Below are positions 1-9,687 of a DNA stretch of 64,000 nt, piece by piece. Location of the stretch: the NCBI RefSeq assembly GCF_022810305.1, contig NZ_JALGQH010000031.1, positions 1 through 64,000 of the forward strand, written 5' to 3'. The stretch is from Rhodococcus sp. ARC_M6 (GTDB lineage: Bacteria; Actinomycetota; Actinomycetes; Mycobacteriales; Mycobacteriaceae). The notes beneath the pieces are model-generated. The model was not told where the DNA came from, did not search any database, and saw only the letters and a program-made list of their open reading frames with translations. Within the stretch, counting starts at the first letter, position 1. Each line of letters opens with the position of its first letter. Made by a program: the position numbers and the translations under genes.

Positions 1-32
1 CAAAAGTGGGTGGGCGGGACTGACCCTCTACG

Positions 33-3000
33 GTGTCGTGCGCGAACTTCAACGCGCACTTGCTCATTGGATCGGTACCTGCCCGCTGTGTCATCACACC
101 TTCCCGACCTAACAAAGTACTACTAGGTGATGTGATCGAGCTGATTGAGGAACATCTCCTACATGGGCGCGATCCGAGTGGAGCGTCACTTCTCGAATGG
201 CTCACCGAACCTGGAATGGGTTATCGGCTTAACAGGCTCGATGCTCCCGTACGGAACTTTCTTCAGCTTGGTGGCGAGGTTGCGATTGATATTCTCGACC
301 GGATCATCGAGTTCGTGTGCTTCACGTCTGTGAAACCCGATGTGTGGAATGACCTCGACCTTGAAACATCGACAACGGGGTTGCCTACTCTCATCCTCGA
401 TGGGCTGATCGAGCGATTGCAAGAGCGGCCGTTTGGGAAATCCATTGACAAGCCAATGCGACGCACCAGATTGCGCAAGCCCACTCTGTCCTTTTCGGTA
501 CAAGACGACCAGATCATGATCGGCGTGCCCTACCCGGCGGAGTCCGCCGAAATGCCCTGGAAACTCTCCCTCAACGGCAACACACGTGAGATTTACGCAG
601 ATCGTGGATGGGGTGTTGATGCCGATGGTGAGCATCCTTTGACCCCAGTGACAGTCACGGTCCCGGCTCGAGAAATACTCCTGCGTCACGAGTCTACGGA
701 CGCAAATTTTCGAATACCATTGGTGGACAAGGCTGATCCGCTCTTGTTGTTCACCGCAGAGGGGCGACTGATTCAACGGCAAACTCCACTTCCTCGTGGG
801 GTCGTGTGGGCGGTACTCCCGCACGACGCAACCATTGTCGACGCGGTGACCGGCGACAGCCTGCAGTCGCTCACTGATCCGCGGGTTCCTTCAGGTTGGC
901 GGGGCTGGAAGGTTTGGGGCATTGATCTGAGTGCCAGCACGTCGATAGTGGTCAAGCGAGTGGGTATCGACGCGCCGGTACGTGGTGTGCGTTCGCTCGG
1001 TGCTCCGCGTTACGAGCCCGCCGACCCGGTCAAGGGGCTCAAGACGACCAATGGGTTGTCGGTTTACGCAGAGAGGCCGGCCATTAAGCTGCCGCCGCAT
1101 CTGGGGAGTCATCCCGAACTGTGGAGCGTGAAGGTTCGGCGCTCGGGTGAGACGAATTGGATGACCCAAGAGCAATGGGAATCGGGCAGCGTGGACACGT
1201 ATCTCGATCCATTCGACGGTGTGCCAGCGGGATTGCTCGGACTGTATGAGATAGCGGTTAGTGGCGCGGTGGGATCAGACCTTCGCCATACATTGTTCAT
1301 TGCAGAAGGGCTACACGTCGACCATGGAATCGAGTTCCGTTGTCCAGTCGTTGGTGGTTTGACACCCAGCACTACAAACGTGGAATGTGCGCAACCGCTT
1401 TCTGTCGACCAGGCGTCAATCAATTTTTCGACTGACGTTCGAGACAACTATGTTCGAATTGATAGTGACACAGCATCATTCAAGCTTGTTGTGACGCCGC
1501 CTTACTTCGAATCGCGAATCGATGCAATGGGAACGCCTGCGCAATGGCGAACCACGGCCCAGATTCTCAAGCCCTCAGACCTTGAGGTGCATGCAGTAGT
1601 TGCAGCCCGGGTTCCGGGAGAGGCGAAGGTCAGATTCGCCTTGGTAGATGATGCTGGTTCTGTTCTCCAGAATGAAGATTCGGAAGCGCGGGCGCACAAT
1701 ATCTTTCAGATATCTACCCGAACTTTCGTGGACACGGCGCGGAGGAGCGGGGCTTGTCAACTGGTAGCGCTCATTGACGATGAGCGCGGCTGTACCCATA
1801 AGCTCGCAATCGCCCAGATTCGGCAAGCGCGACTGTGTGGATCGGTTCGACTGAGCGGGACAGATCTAGTATTTGAACATCTGGCCGACGAGGAAAACCT
1901 AGCAGTGTTTCTCTGGGCTACTACTGCGCCCTGGAAGCCAGTGGCTCGGGTCGACATCGTGGGTAATCGGGCTGCCTTGCCAGAAGGCCTACGTGCTGCG
2001 GGTGCGTTGCTCGTGCAAGTGTTCGTTGACGATCCGTGGGTGACGATCGCTCGTCCAAGTCGCCCAGACTGGACCGCGCATCGGATCGAGCAACAGGGCT
2101 GGGTTCGGGACGATTCTGATGGCTACGAAGCTCTCTCCCGATTCTTGTCCGGAAACGGTGCGCCACCGATGTCCGAGGACGTGGTGTCAGCTGCGGTAGC
2201 GGCCTTGGCGCTTTTACCGAAGGATCGGAAGGACGCTCACAATGAACGCATTCGCAGTACCCTCATCAGGATTTTGTGCCGGCATCCGCGTACCTCGCTG
2301 GAAGCGTTGGGCAACAGCATAATTTCATCAGACGAGATAATGGGACTGCTTATCCGAACGCATTTGGTCGGAATGGCGTTCTCCGCCAGCTTCACCCTCA
2401 ACGAAATGCATTCGCACGCGTGGGTGGGGTGCATGGTGGAGATTGCTGACTTGCCTTCGCTGTTTTCTCGCAAGGACAAGGTGGTTGCTGAACGATCGGA
2501 AACACTCGGGTATCTAGAGAATCAAGGTGGAACGACGCTAATAGAACTTCTGAGCCAGGGGCAAGCTACCTTGCCTAAACCCGGTGTACTGGACCGGGCA
2601 GCGCTGGTTATCGCCGACTGGATGCCCGAGGAAAGAGACAATTTCTTCCTTACCTTCGAGCTGGCCCCTGGGGCGCTGCTGGATGTTGATATGAGGACAG
2701 CTGCGACAGTTGACGCCTTTCACAGGCGTGACGAGTGGTCATCTGATCCTATGCAGGCGGACTTTGCAGCTGACTCTCATAGGGCTTTGCGTGAGATCAA
2801 AGCTGTTGCGCCACAGATATTTGATGCCGTCCAAGCCCGGAATAGTGCGATAGCCGGTGTTGACTTGGCGGAGTACCCGTGGATGGCGTTATCAGTGCAG
2901 TCCTTGACTATGGCAGCAGTTGCGCGGTTGGATGCGCGAGGCGAATTTGAGTGTTCGCCGATGACCTCCGACATGCGCGACGGGTGGGCGAGGATGGCTG

Positions 3001-3095
3001 ATCTCTTCCCTGCCATGGTCGCGACCGATCTGCTGATCGCGGATGCACTTGTTTCTCACACAATCTTTGGTGACTTGATCGGAGAAATCGCATGA
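33..3095 (+). CDS. Large protein of unknown fold, DruH-like candidate
   Basis: A 1020-aa protein encoded directly before, and overlapping by ATGA, a giant DEAH helicase. No catalytic motif, signal peptide or membrane span is visible. The N-terminal 130 residues look helical; residues 150-680 alternate short hydrophobic strands and suggest several beta-sandwich modules; the C-terminal third is again helical. The GTG start follows an in-frame TGA at 21-23, so little N-terminal extension is possible; that TGA could also end a gene lying upstream. In Druantia type III, a DruH of about 1000 aa of unknown function precedes the DUF1998 helicase DruE; size, order and overlap match. The assignment rests on context, not recognised sequence similarity. 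It could instead be another helicase-associated defence protein. Confidence 0.6.
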   Translation: MSCANFNAHLLIGSVPARCVITPSRPNKVLLGDVIELIEEHLLHGRDPSGASLLEWLTEPGMGYRLNRLDAPVRNFLQLGGEVAIDILDRIIEFVCFTSVKPDVWNDLDLETSTTGLPTLILDGLIERLQERPFGKSIDKPMRRTRLRKPTLSFSVQDDQIMIGVPYPAESAEMPWKLSLNGNTREIYADRGWGVDADGEHPLTPVTVTVPAREILLRHESTDANFRIPLVDKADPLLLFTAEGRLIQRQTPLPRGVVWAVLPHDATIVDAVTGDSLQSLTDPRVPSGWRGWKVWGIDLSASTSIVVKRVGIDAPVRGVRSLGAPRYEPADPVKGLKTTNGLSVYAERPAIKLPPHLGSHPELWSVKVRRSGETNWMTQEQWESGSVDTYLDPFDGVPAGLLGLYEIAVSGAVGSDLRHTLFIAEGLHVDHGIEFRCPVVGGLTPSTTNVECAQPLSVDQASINFSTDVRDNYVRIDSDTASFKLVVTPPYFESRIDAMGTPAQWRTTAQILKPSDLEVHAVVAARVPGEAKVRFALVDDAGSVLQNEDSEARAHNIFQISTRTFVDTARRSGACQLVALIDDERGCTHKLAIAQIRQARLCGSVRLSGTDLVFEHLADEENLAVFLWATTAPWKPVARVDIVGNRAALPEGLRAAGALLVQVFVDDPWVTIARPSRPDWTAHRIEQQGWVRDDSDGYEALSRFLSGNGAPPMSEDVVSAAVAALALLPKDRKDAHNERIRSTLIRILCRHPRTSLEALGNSIISSDEIMGLLIRTHLVGMAFSASFTLNEMHSHAWVGCMVEIADLPSLFSRKDKVVAERSETLGYLENQGGTTLIELLSQGQATLPKPGVLDRAALVIADWMPEERDNFFLTFELAPGALLDVDMRTAATVDAFHRRDEWSSDPMQADFAADSHRALREIKAVAPQIFDAVQARNSAIAGVDLAEYPWMALSVQSLTMAAVARLDARGEFECSPMTSDMRDGWARMADLFPAMVATDLLIADALVSHTIFGDLIGEIA

Positions 3096-6000
3096 TAGAC
3101 CGACTTGACCCACTGGCAGCAGGTGCGGGGATCGAAGGAAGCTATAAGCGTTACCTGAAAACGCTTCTTGCGCCCAGAGATCCGAAGCTCGCGGCCGCGT
3201 TTGACGCTGCAGTGGACGATACTGCGTTGCTCACCAAGGGGCCGATGCTCGAGCTGACGCCGCCGTATGCGCCCGGTGCGTCGCTTCGAGAATTGATTGG
3301 TGATGGTGTACTGCACCCAGATTTCGTTGAATTGGACAGCGAAGCAGTCCCGATCGATCGTCCACTGTACCGACATCAGGAGAGCGCAATCCGCAAGGTG
3401 GTTGCGGGTCGAAATCTAGTTGTCAGTACAGGTACTGGCTCCGGTAAGACCGAGAGTTTCCTGCTTCCCATTCTCAACTCGTTGATTGAGGAGCGGGCGA
3501 ATAGAACGTTGACGCCGGGTGTGCGGGCGTTGCTGCTGTATCCAATGAACGCGCTTGCCAACGACCAGCTCAAGAGGTTACGGACAATGCTCGCAACGAT
3601 GCCGGACATCACCTTCGGCAGATATACGGGTGAGACTAAGGAATCAGAGAAGGACGCACGATCAATCTTTCGGACGCTCCACCCGGGGCAGGCGCCGTTG
3701 CCGAATGAGATGCTCAGTCGTGAGGAAATGCGCGAACGGCCGCCGCACATCTTGCTGACCAACTACGCGATGCTTGAGTACCTACTGTTGCGACCTGCCG
3801 ATCTGGATCTGTTCGACGGTGAGCACGCTGGCACGTGGAAGTACATCGCACTGGATGAAGCGCATGTCTACGACGGTGCACAGGGCTCGGAAGTTGCATT
3901 GCTGTTGCGGCGCCTGCGGGAACGGGTAGCGCGCGGGAAATCGCTGCAGTGCATTGCGACGTCCGCTTCGCTGACGGGAAAGAGTGCGGAAACTCAAGGT
4001 TCAGAGGCAACGACTTTCGCCCACAAACTGTTTGACGTACCTTTCGAGTTCGTTGGCGACGACGACAGTCGACAGGACTTGGTGACGGCCACACGGCTAC
4101 CGCGACGCGGCGCGCCGACGTGGACCATCGATGACGATTCGTTGATGGATCTTGCTCGGCCTGATGCTGATCTAAGTTCACTGGGTGGTCATTCTGTTAG
4201 CGGGGATTTCGCAGACGCACTCCATGATGAACAGCGGATTGCGGATCTTAAGTCGATAGTCTCCCGAGGTCCTGCCGACGTCCGTACATTGGCATCAAAG
4301 CTGTGGCCAGACGACCCGGAAGCGATGGTAAGGCTCGAGGCTCTAGTGGCGCTCGGTTCCAAAGTGAGTGATGCAAGTGGTAATCCAGTTCTGTCTGCGC
4401 GCTATCACATGTTTGTGCGCGCAACGGAAGGAGCCTACGTCAGTTTCACCGACGAGCTACCCCGCGTTTTTCTTGGGCGTCATGAGATTGATCCCGAGAC
4501 GGGGAGAGCGGTATTTGAATTCGGAACCTGTCTACGTTGCGGCGCAGTGCATTTGGCCGGGGACGTGTCTGTGCATCAAGGTCGCCAGTACTTCCGTCCA
4601 GCGAAAAACGATTCGTCGGTACGTTGGCTCGTGGTGACAGGTACCGACGACGTCGGCATGGTCGACGAGGATGAGACGACACTTGCGGAGGATCTCGATA
4701 CCGGAGTGTCGACTGGTATGAGAAACCTCTGCTCAGGCTGCGGCCTGTTGGGCGGTTCGTCTGAATGTGTAAGCGGTGAATGCCCAGGCGGTCCAGTACT
4801 GCAAGTACGTGAACATGCTACGGCGACTCGCGTGATGAGCAAGTGCACCGAGTGCGGGGCACGGTCCCGACAGGTGATTCGTAGACTTCGGACCGATACC
4901 AATGCTGCGCCTGCAGTGATTACCACGGCGCTCTATCAACACCTGCCGCGTGCAGCCGACGAAACCGTCGAACAGGTCGGCGAGGGACGCAAGCTCCTGA
5001 TGTTCTCCGACTCGCGGCAAGCCGCAGCATTCGCTGCGCCGTATCTTGCACGCACGTATGGTCGGATGCTTGAGCGTCGATACGTCACTCAAGCGCTGTC
5101 GGATCCGAAGAATATCGACGAGGAATTCTCGGTGGAGGATCTCGCCGATGAAACTCGAAGAATCGCGACGAAGGCGCAGTACTTCGACGAGCGGGCCACC
5201 CGGAAAACTACCCTTCGCGTCGTAAATCCTTGGATAATGGCAGAACTGATGAGTATGGACGAACGTCAGTCGCTCGAAGGTTTGGGATTGATGCGAGTTT
5301 CCTTGTTTCGATCGCGGAAGACTGAACTGCCTAAGGGGTTCTTGCAGTTGGGGCTCACGCCGGACGAAGTGTGGGGCTTGTTCGAAGAACTTCTGAAAAC
5401 CATTCGATTGCAAGGCGCGATGACCTTGTTGCCCGAGGTCGATATCAAAGCGTCGATTTTCGAGCCACGGAATACTCAGATCCGGATTCGGTCGATGGAT
5501 TCGGATCGAAATAAGCGCATTATCAGCTGGCTCCCGGGAGGCCACGCGGGCACGACGAACAATCGAATCCTGTTCGTACGGAAGGTGCTTGCCGCACTCG
5601 GCTCCGAAGTGCCTCCAGACAAGGTTCTGAACAGTTGTTGGAAGTTTCTTCTTGAGGAGGGATACGTGACTCCCAAGACTGACAACTTTGCCGGTGATGT
5701 CTATCAGGTGGATCACGAACAACTCCGTATTCGACCTGGCGTCGAGAGCACGTGGCACCAGTGTTCCGCGTGCAGACGTCTGAGCGCGAACAACGTTCGC
5801 GATCTCTGCGCGCACGGAACCTGCGATGGGACTTTGCATGAATTCGAAGTCCCACCAGTGGAGCACGATGCCAATCACTACCGCTCGATCTACCGCACTC
5901 TCAACGCGGTCCCACTTGCAGCCGAGGAGCATACGGCTCAGTGGGAAGCCACAAAGGCAGCGGAGATCCAGCGCGAGTTCGTTTCTGGCGGAATCAACGT

Positions 6001-8026
6001 GCTCTCTTGCTCGACGACGTTCGAGCTGGGCGTCGATGTAGGTGAACTGCAGGCCGTGGTTCTTCGGAACATGCCACCAAAGACTGCGAATTACGTCCAG
6101 CGGGCTGGACGGGCAGGTCGTCGCGCCGCATCTGCGGCTTTGGTCCTGACCTATGCGAAACGTAGTTCCCATGACCTGACGAAGTTCCAGAAGCCGGAGT
6201 CCATGATCGCTGGTGAGATGCGAATCCCTTGGATCCCAATCGAGAACGAACGAATCGGGCGCAGGCATGCGCATTCTGTTGCGCTTTCTGCATACTTCCG
6301 TCATCGCTTCGAACGAGACGGGCTCACATGGAAGCATGCGGGCGCGTTCTTCTCGCCAAGTGACGACGGCCAGGATTCTCCAGCGTCGCAGGTTCGAATG
6401 TTCCTCACTCCAGTTCCCAAAAGCATCCACGATGCACTCCTACAAATTCTTCCGTCCTCAGTTGCGGAGATCATTGGAGTCCACGACGGGACCTGGGTTG
6501 ATCGACTATGTGAGCTCATCGCGACAGCTGAGCAAGAGATGTGCAACGACATTGATACCTTCAAAGCGTTGATCGAGGAAGCCAAGACTTCAGACAAACT
6601 CGCATTCGGTGGAAGGCTGCAGAAGACGCTCAAGACCATTGAGGAACGTCAGTTACTCGGATATCTAGCGAACAAGAACATCCTGCCCAAGTACGGCTTC
6701 CCCGTGGACACCGTCGAACTGCGGACCGCGCATTGTGAGGGTGACGTTGGTGCGCGGCTTGAGCTTTCGCGTGATCTGAGCCAGGCTATTTTCGACTACG
6801 CACCAGGAAATCAGGTGGTAGCAGGGGGCAAGTTGTGGACCTCTCGTGGACTTCACAAGCTACCTAAACGGGAACTTGAGGAACTCAAGTACCGGGTGTG
6901 TCGCAACTGCAACGAGTTTGAGTGCGGACACGAACTTGATGTCGAGACTCATTGTCCCAGTTGCGAACAGGAGTTTGGCAGGATCCGTACGTTCGTCGTG
7001 CCCGAGTTCGGATTTGTCGCCGACAGAAAAGTTGACGATGTGAAAACCGAACCGCCCCAGAGGCTATGGGGTGGTGCAAGCTACGTTGAGAGCATTGGCA
7101 AAGTAGCTGAGACTTTCGAGTGGCAATCGACAGGCGGAATGGAAGTGCAGGCGCGTGCAGGCACACGCGCGCGGATGGCCGTGATATCTGAGGGCAGTGG
7201 AGCGGGCTTCTACCTCTGTGGCTGGTGCGGGTGGGCCGAGGCATCGACAGGGAAGCCAATCAAGGGCGGACACCAGCGGCCTGCGACAGGAGGCGCGTGT
7301 GAGGGACGACCACAGGTCGTATCGCTGGCGCATCGCTATGAGACTGATGTCGCCGAGTTCACGTTCGGAGACATGTCCTACGACAAGGAATCTGAATCAC
7401 GTTGGCTATCGGTGCTGTACGCCCTCCTGGAAGGTGCTTCAGAGGCGCTAGAGATTAGCCGCGACGATATTGATGGCACATTGTCGTGGAGTAAAGAACG
7501 TAAACGCAGCATTGTTCTCTTCGACACTGTTCCCGCCGGTGCCGGCGCTGCAAAGAAAATTGCGGAGAATCTTGAAAAAGTGATTCAGTTTGCAGTCGAT
7601 CGGGTTAGTCGATGTGATTGCGGCTCGGAAACATCGTGCTACGGATGCCTACGCTCATTCCGCAACGAACGTTTCCATGATCGGCTCACGCGGGATGGCG
7701 CTTTGGCAATTTTCCAATGGCTAAAGGTGGTCGGCGTTGACGGTGAGGTGGACGGACCGTGGGGCGAGAATCTTGTGCATACACCAGAATCAGTCATCGA
7801 GCTGCTACTAGAATTGTCGTTGCGCGGTGCGGTGAAGCCAGACATCGGCATTGATCTCGGCACGCACTATTGGCCAATCGAGGCCGTCTGGCCAGACTCT
7901 CGGGTTGTGCTCGTGGAAGGTGATGATCCAGATCGAGACAGTGGACTTGGTGCAGATGGGTACAAAGTGATCAATATTGTCGATGCCGACGCAGACTTGA
8001 TGCTTGGCATGCTCGGCGGTGGATGA
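3092..8026 (+). CDS. DEAH-box helicase with DUF1998-type zinc region, DruE-like
   Basis: A 1644-aa superfamily 2 ATPase. Walker A (TGTGSGKT) is at about residues 113-120, the DEAH box at 255-258, a SAS motif III about 40 residues later, and the second RecA lobe carries STTFELGVDVGE near 970 and QRAGRAGRR near 1005. Cysteine clusters (CLRCG, CTECG, CSACRR, CRNCNEF with CPSCE) suggest several zinc-binding sites, and the C-terminus has CDCGSETSCYGCLRSFRN near 1506, typical of DUF1998 proteins. Helicase plus DUF1998 in one very long chain is characteristic of Druantia DruE; DISARM DrmA/DrmB split these functions over two proteins. The start overlaps the upstream stop, so the two are translationally coupled. 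Anti-phage function is inferred; the helicase call is secure. Confidence 0.85.
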   Translation: MIDRLDPLAAGAGIEGSYKRYLKTLLAPRDPKLAAAFDAAVDDTALLTKGPMLELTPPYAPGASLRELIGDGVLHPDFVELDSEAVPIDRPLYRHQESAIRKVVAGRNLVVSTGTGSGKTESFLLPILNSLIEERANRTLTPGVRALLLYPMNALANDQLKRLRTMLATMPDITFGRYTGETKESEKDARSIFRTLHPGQAPLPNEMLSREEMRERPPHILLTNYAMLEYLLLRPADLDLFDGEHAGTWKYIALDEAHVYDGAQGSEVALLLRRLRERVARGKSLQCIATSASLTGKSAETQGSEATTFAHKLFDVPFEFVGDDDSRQDLVTATRLPRRGAPTWTIDDDSLMDLARPDADLSSLGGHSVSGDFADALHDEQRIADLKSIVSRGPADVRTLASKLWPDDPEAMVRLEALVALGSKVSDASGNPVLSARYHMFVRATEGAYVSFTDELPRVFLGRHEIDPETGRAVFEFGTCLRCGAVHLAGDVSVHQGRQYFRPAKNDSSVRWLVVTGTDDVGMVDEDETTLAEDLDTGVSTGMRNLCSGCGLLGGSSECVSGECPGGPVLQVREHATATRVMSKCTECGARSRQVIRRLRTDTNAAPAVITTALYQHLPRAADETVEQVGEGRKLLMFSDSRQAAAFAAPYLARTYGRMLERRYVTQALSDPKNIDEEFSVEDLADETRRIATKAQYFDERATRKTTLRVVNPWIMAELMSMDERQSLEGLGLMRVSLFRSRKTELPKGFLQLGLTPDEVWGLFEELLKTIRLQGAMTLLPEVDIKASIFEPRNTQIRIRSMDSDRNKRIISWLPGGHAGTTNNRILFVRKVLAALGSEVPPDKVLNSCWKFLLEEGYVTPKTDNFAGDVYQVDHEQLRIRPGVESTWHQCSACRRLSANNVRDLCAHGTCDGTLHEFEVPPVEHDANHYRSIYRTLNAVPLAAEEHTAQWEATKAAEIQREFVSGGINVLSCSTTFELGVDVGELQAVVLRNMPPKTANYVQRAGRAGRRAASAALVLTYAKRSSHDLTKFQKPESMIAGEMRIPWIPIENERIGRRHAHSVALSAYFRHRFERDGLTWKHAGAFFSPSDDGQDSPASQVRMFLTPVPKSIHDALLQILPSSVAEIIGVHDGTWVDRLCELIATAEQEMCNDIDTFKALIEEAKTSDKLAFGGRLQKTLKTIEERQLLGYLANKNILPKYGFPVDTVELRTAHCEGDVGARLELSRDLSQAIFDYAPGNQVVAGGKLWTSRGLHKLPKRELEELKYRVCRNCNEFECGHELDVETHCPSCEQEFGRIRTFVVPEFGFVADRKVDDVKTEPPQRLWGGASYVESIGKVAETFEWQSTGGMEVQARAGTRARMAVISEGSGAGFYLCGWCGWAEASTGKPIKGGHQRPATGGACEGRPQVVSLAHRYETDVAEFTFGDMSYDKESESRWLSVLYALLEGASEALEISRDDIDGTLSWSKERKRSIVLFDTVPAGAGAAKKIAENLEKVIQFAVDRVSRCDCGSETSCYGCLRSFRNERFHDRLTRDGALAIFQWLKVVGVDGEVDGPWGENLVHTPESVIELLLELSLRGAVKPDIGIDLGTHYWPIEAVWPDSRVVLVEGDDPDRDSGLGADGYKVINIVDADADLMLGMLGGG

Positions 8027-8171
8027 GAGCGGGTTGGCTTGCTCGATAAAACAAGTGCTTCAGGAACTCTGCGGCGCGTGCACCTCATTCGCAGAGGTCA
8101 ACGCGCCGCACGTCGGTTGCCATGATGGTCGTGAGACACCTGGCAACCTAAGCGGGGAAACGAAGTAACTG

Positions 8172-8473
8172 ATGATTGATGTCGAGATCGGACGAACCCC
8201 GACAGGTAAGCGTTCGTTCCCGCTGGCGTTTCGAGTCGAGTTCTTACGTCGCTGGGACGAAGCCGTCGAGGAGGCAGCAAAACACGGTTACTTCGCGAGC
8301 ACAATCTGTGCCGTGAGACCGTCCTACGGTTGCAGCAGGCCCGAGATGAGGGACAACTCACCACACAGATGGTTACTGCAGCAAAGAAGGCGAATGACTG
8401 GATGTCTGATGACCATGCGGTGCGCTTGGCTGGCGGACGTCAGAACAGCGTGGGCATTGCCCGTGTACCGTGA
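8172..8473 (+). pseudogene. Broken transposase (orfA-like) remnant
   Basis: An ATG opens a reading frame with KRSFPLAFRVEFLRRWDEA, resembling the N-terminal helix-turn-helix region of orfA-type transposases. After the codons for KHGYF near 8290 the frame shifts, and the next frame continues REHNLCRETVLR and then TTQMVTAAKKAND up to TGA at 8471-8473. The catalytic part is absent and no terminal inverted repeats were found, so this is a scar of an insertion sequence. It lies between the helicase pair and the toxin locus and marks the interval as mobile DNA. Confidence 0.6.
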
Positions 8474-9210
8474 TGAGCTTCGAGAAGCCTGGCATTCCAC
8501 CGCTTGACCAGCCACATTTCAATCAACTCTGGACGTGTTTGGGCCGTCGTTGCCCACGCGTTGAGCAATTGGTTGTAGCGGTGGTATCGACGCAGAGTGA
8601 AACTGCTGACTGATGGATCTTCCAGCCACCCTTCGTGAATGAGCGTTGACACACCGAACTGGTCGATCAACTGTGCGCGGCTTCCTGCCTCGGATACTCC
8701 CGCGGCCCACATGAATGCAGCGATGAGGGAAACTCCGACTCCGGGTGTCATGGGCCATCCGGACCACGTATCGCGGTGGATTGCCGGCAATGTGCGAGTC
8801 TTCAGGCAGTAATCGAGGACAGACTTGATCGTCCTCAAGGGATCTTCGCCATCGGGGACCTGTGTGTTGAAAACGTCGGGGAATCGACGTTTGAATCGCC
8901 GACCCCGATGAGCGCTCTGCCAGGCCGCACACAGGAATAGCAGTCCGAGCGCGTCATGGTCTGCGACGACGAGTTCAGTGTTTGGTCGAAGGTCATTGCG
9001 CTGCACTGTTGCGAACCCGGCAGTGACGATCTTTCCGTCGTCGTTCCTGCCCTGTAGTCGAATCTCGTGTTTGGCGTCGCGCAGGTGGGAGTTCCACCAG
9101 TCCAGATCCACGGTGGCACCGTCATCGAGGACGTGCAGATCGTAGCTCCGCACCTGGCACCACTGAACGCAGGCTGCGGGCGGTTCGAATCCATCGTCTT
9201 CGATCTCCAT
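8440..9210 (-). CDS. Protein of unknown function
   Basis: About 256 aa if translation starts at ATG 9210 (MEIEDDGFEPPAACVQW). The open frame reaches back to TTG 9291, but the extra 27 residues are arginine-rich and unconvincing, and neither start has a clear ribosome-binding site. The protein is soluble, with motifs such as DLDWWNSHLRDAKHEIRL, GWPMTPGVGVSLIAAFMWAAG and a basic tryptophan-rich C-terminus. No family was recognised. It runs convergent to, and overlaps, the transposase scar. It could belong to the defence or toxin cargo, but nothing in the sequence shows that. Confidence 0.5.
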   Translation of the reverse strand: MEIEDDGFEPPAACVQWCQVRSYDLHVLDDGATVDLDWWNSHLRDAKHEIRLQGRNDDGKIVTAGFATVQRNDLRPNTELVVADHDALGLLFLCAAWQSAHRGRRFKRRFPDVFNTQVPDGEDPLRTIKSVLDYCLKTRTLPAIHRDTWSGWPMTPGVGVSLIAAFMWAAGVSEAGSRAQLIDQFGVSTLIHEGWLEDPSVSSFTLRRYHRYNQLLNAWATTAQTRPELIEMWLVKRWNARLLEAHHGTRAMPTLF

Positions 9211-9315
9211 CTTGAAATAGTGGCACCGCCCACCGACAGGATCCGGTTGCCGCGCTTGCTGAGCGCAAACTCTGCTACGTTGGCGACGCAAACAATGCTG
9301 ATGCCGGGGGGCTTC

Positions 9316-9645
9316 ATGGGGGATATCGCTAGTAGTCGACTCGATTTACTCGACGAGGTCGACGCATTCCGACTCGGCTTCGGCAGAGTTCAGAGTCTGA
9401 CCGCCGCCGTCCGCGATGCGGTCCTGCTCGTCCCCCATGTTCGACGACCGCATCCTCATCACATCTCTGTGCGGGATCGACTGGATCTGCGCGTTCACCG
9501 ACGAACAACAATTCGCTCGCCACTTTGCGGCGCGAGGCGAGTTCGACGACGCCCGATACCAACACGTCCTCGGCAGCAGAATCTTCGACACTCTCATTCC
9601 TTCCTTGCCCGAAGCTACCGGACTATTTGTCGACATCGCCGGTGA
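9316..9645 (+). pseudogene. Frameshifted SseB-like domain gene
   Basis: ATG 9316 starts LDLLDEVDAFRLGFGRVQS and continues to AVRDAVLLVP. At about 9435 the reading passes to the next frame, which gives MFDDRILITSLCGIDWICAF, then TDEQQFARHFAARGEFDDAR and GLFVDIAGETPLGFPP. The second part resembles the SseB N-terminal domain of actinobacterial proteins. One net frameshift is needed to read it as a single product. The similarity stops where an Rhs fragment begins in a third register at about 9646, so the gene was truncated by recombination with Rhs sequence. Family call is moderate. Confidence 0.5.
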
Positions 9646-9687
9646 GACTCCGTTGGGATTCCCGCCAGCGACCCTGTTACGGGCGTC

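Noticed and set aside
4733..6430. 565-codon minus-strand open frame inside the helicase gene
   Set aside because: Shadow of the plus-strand helicase; arginine/histidine-rich, with no motif and no start site.
3092..8026. DISARM assignment for the DUF1998 helicase
   Set aside because: DISARM splits helicase (DrmA) and DUF1998 (DrmB) and adds a methylase; here both functions are in one chain and no methylase is in the window.
8835..9317. Minus-strand frame with MKPPGISIVCVANVAEFALS at the 5' side of the unknown gene
   Set aside because: The N-terminal part looks protein-like, but the frame does not continue into the recognised coding frame; a frameshift at the 5' end could not be proven.
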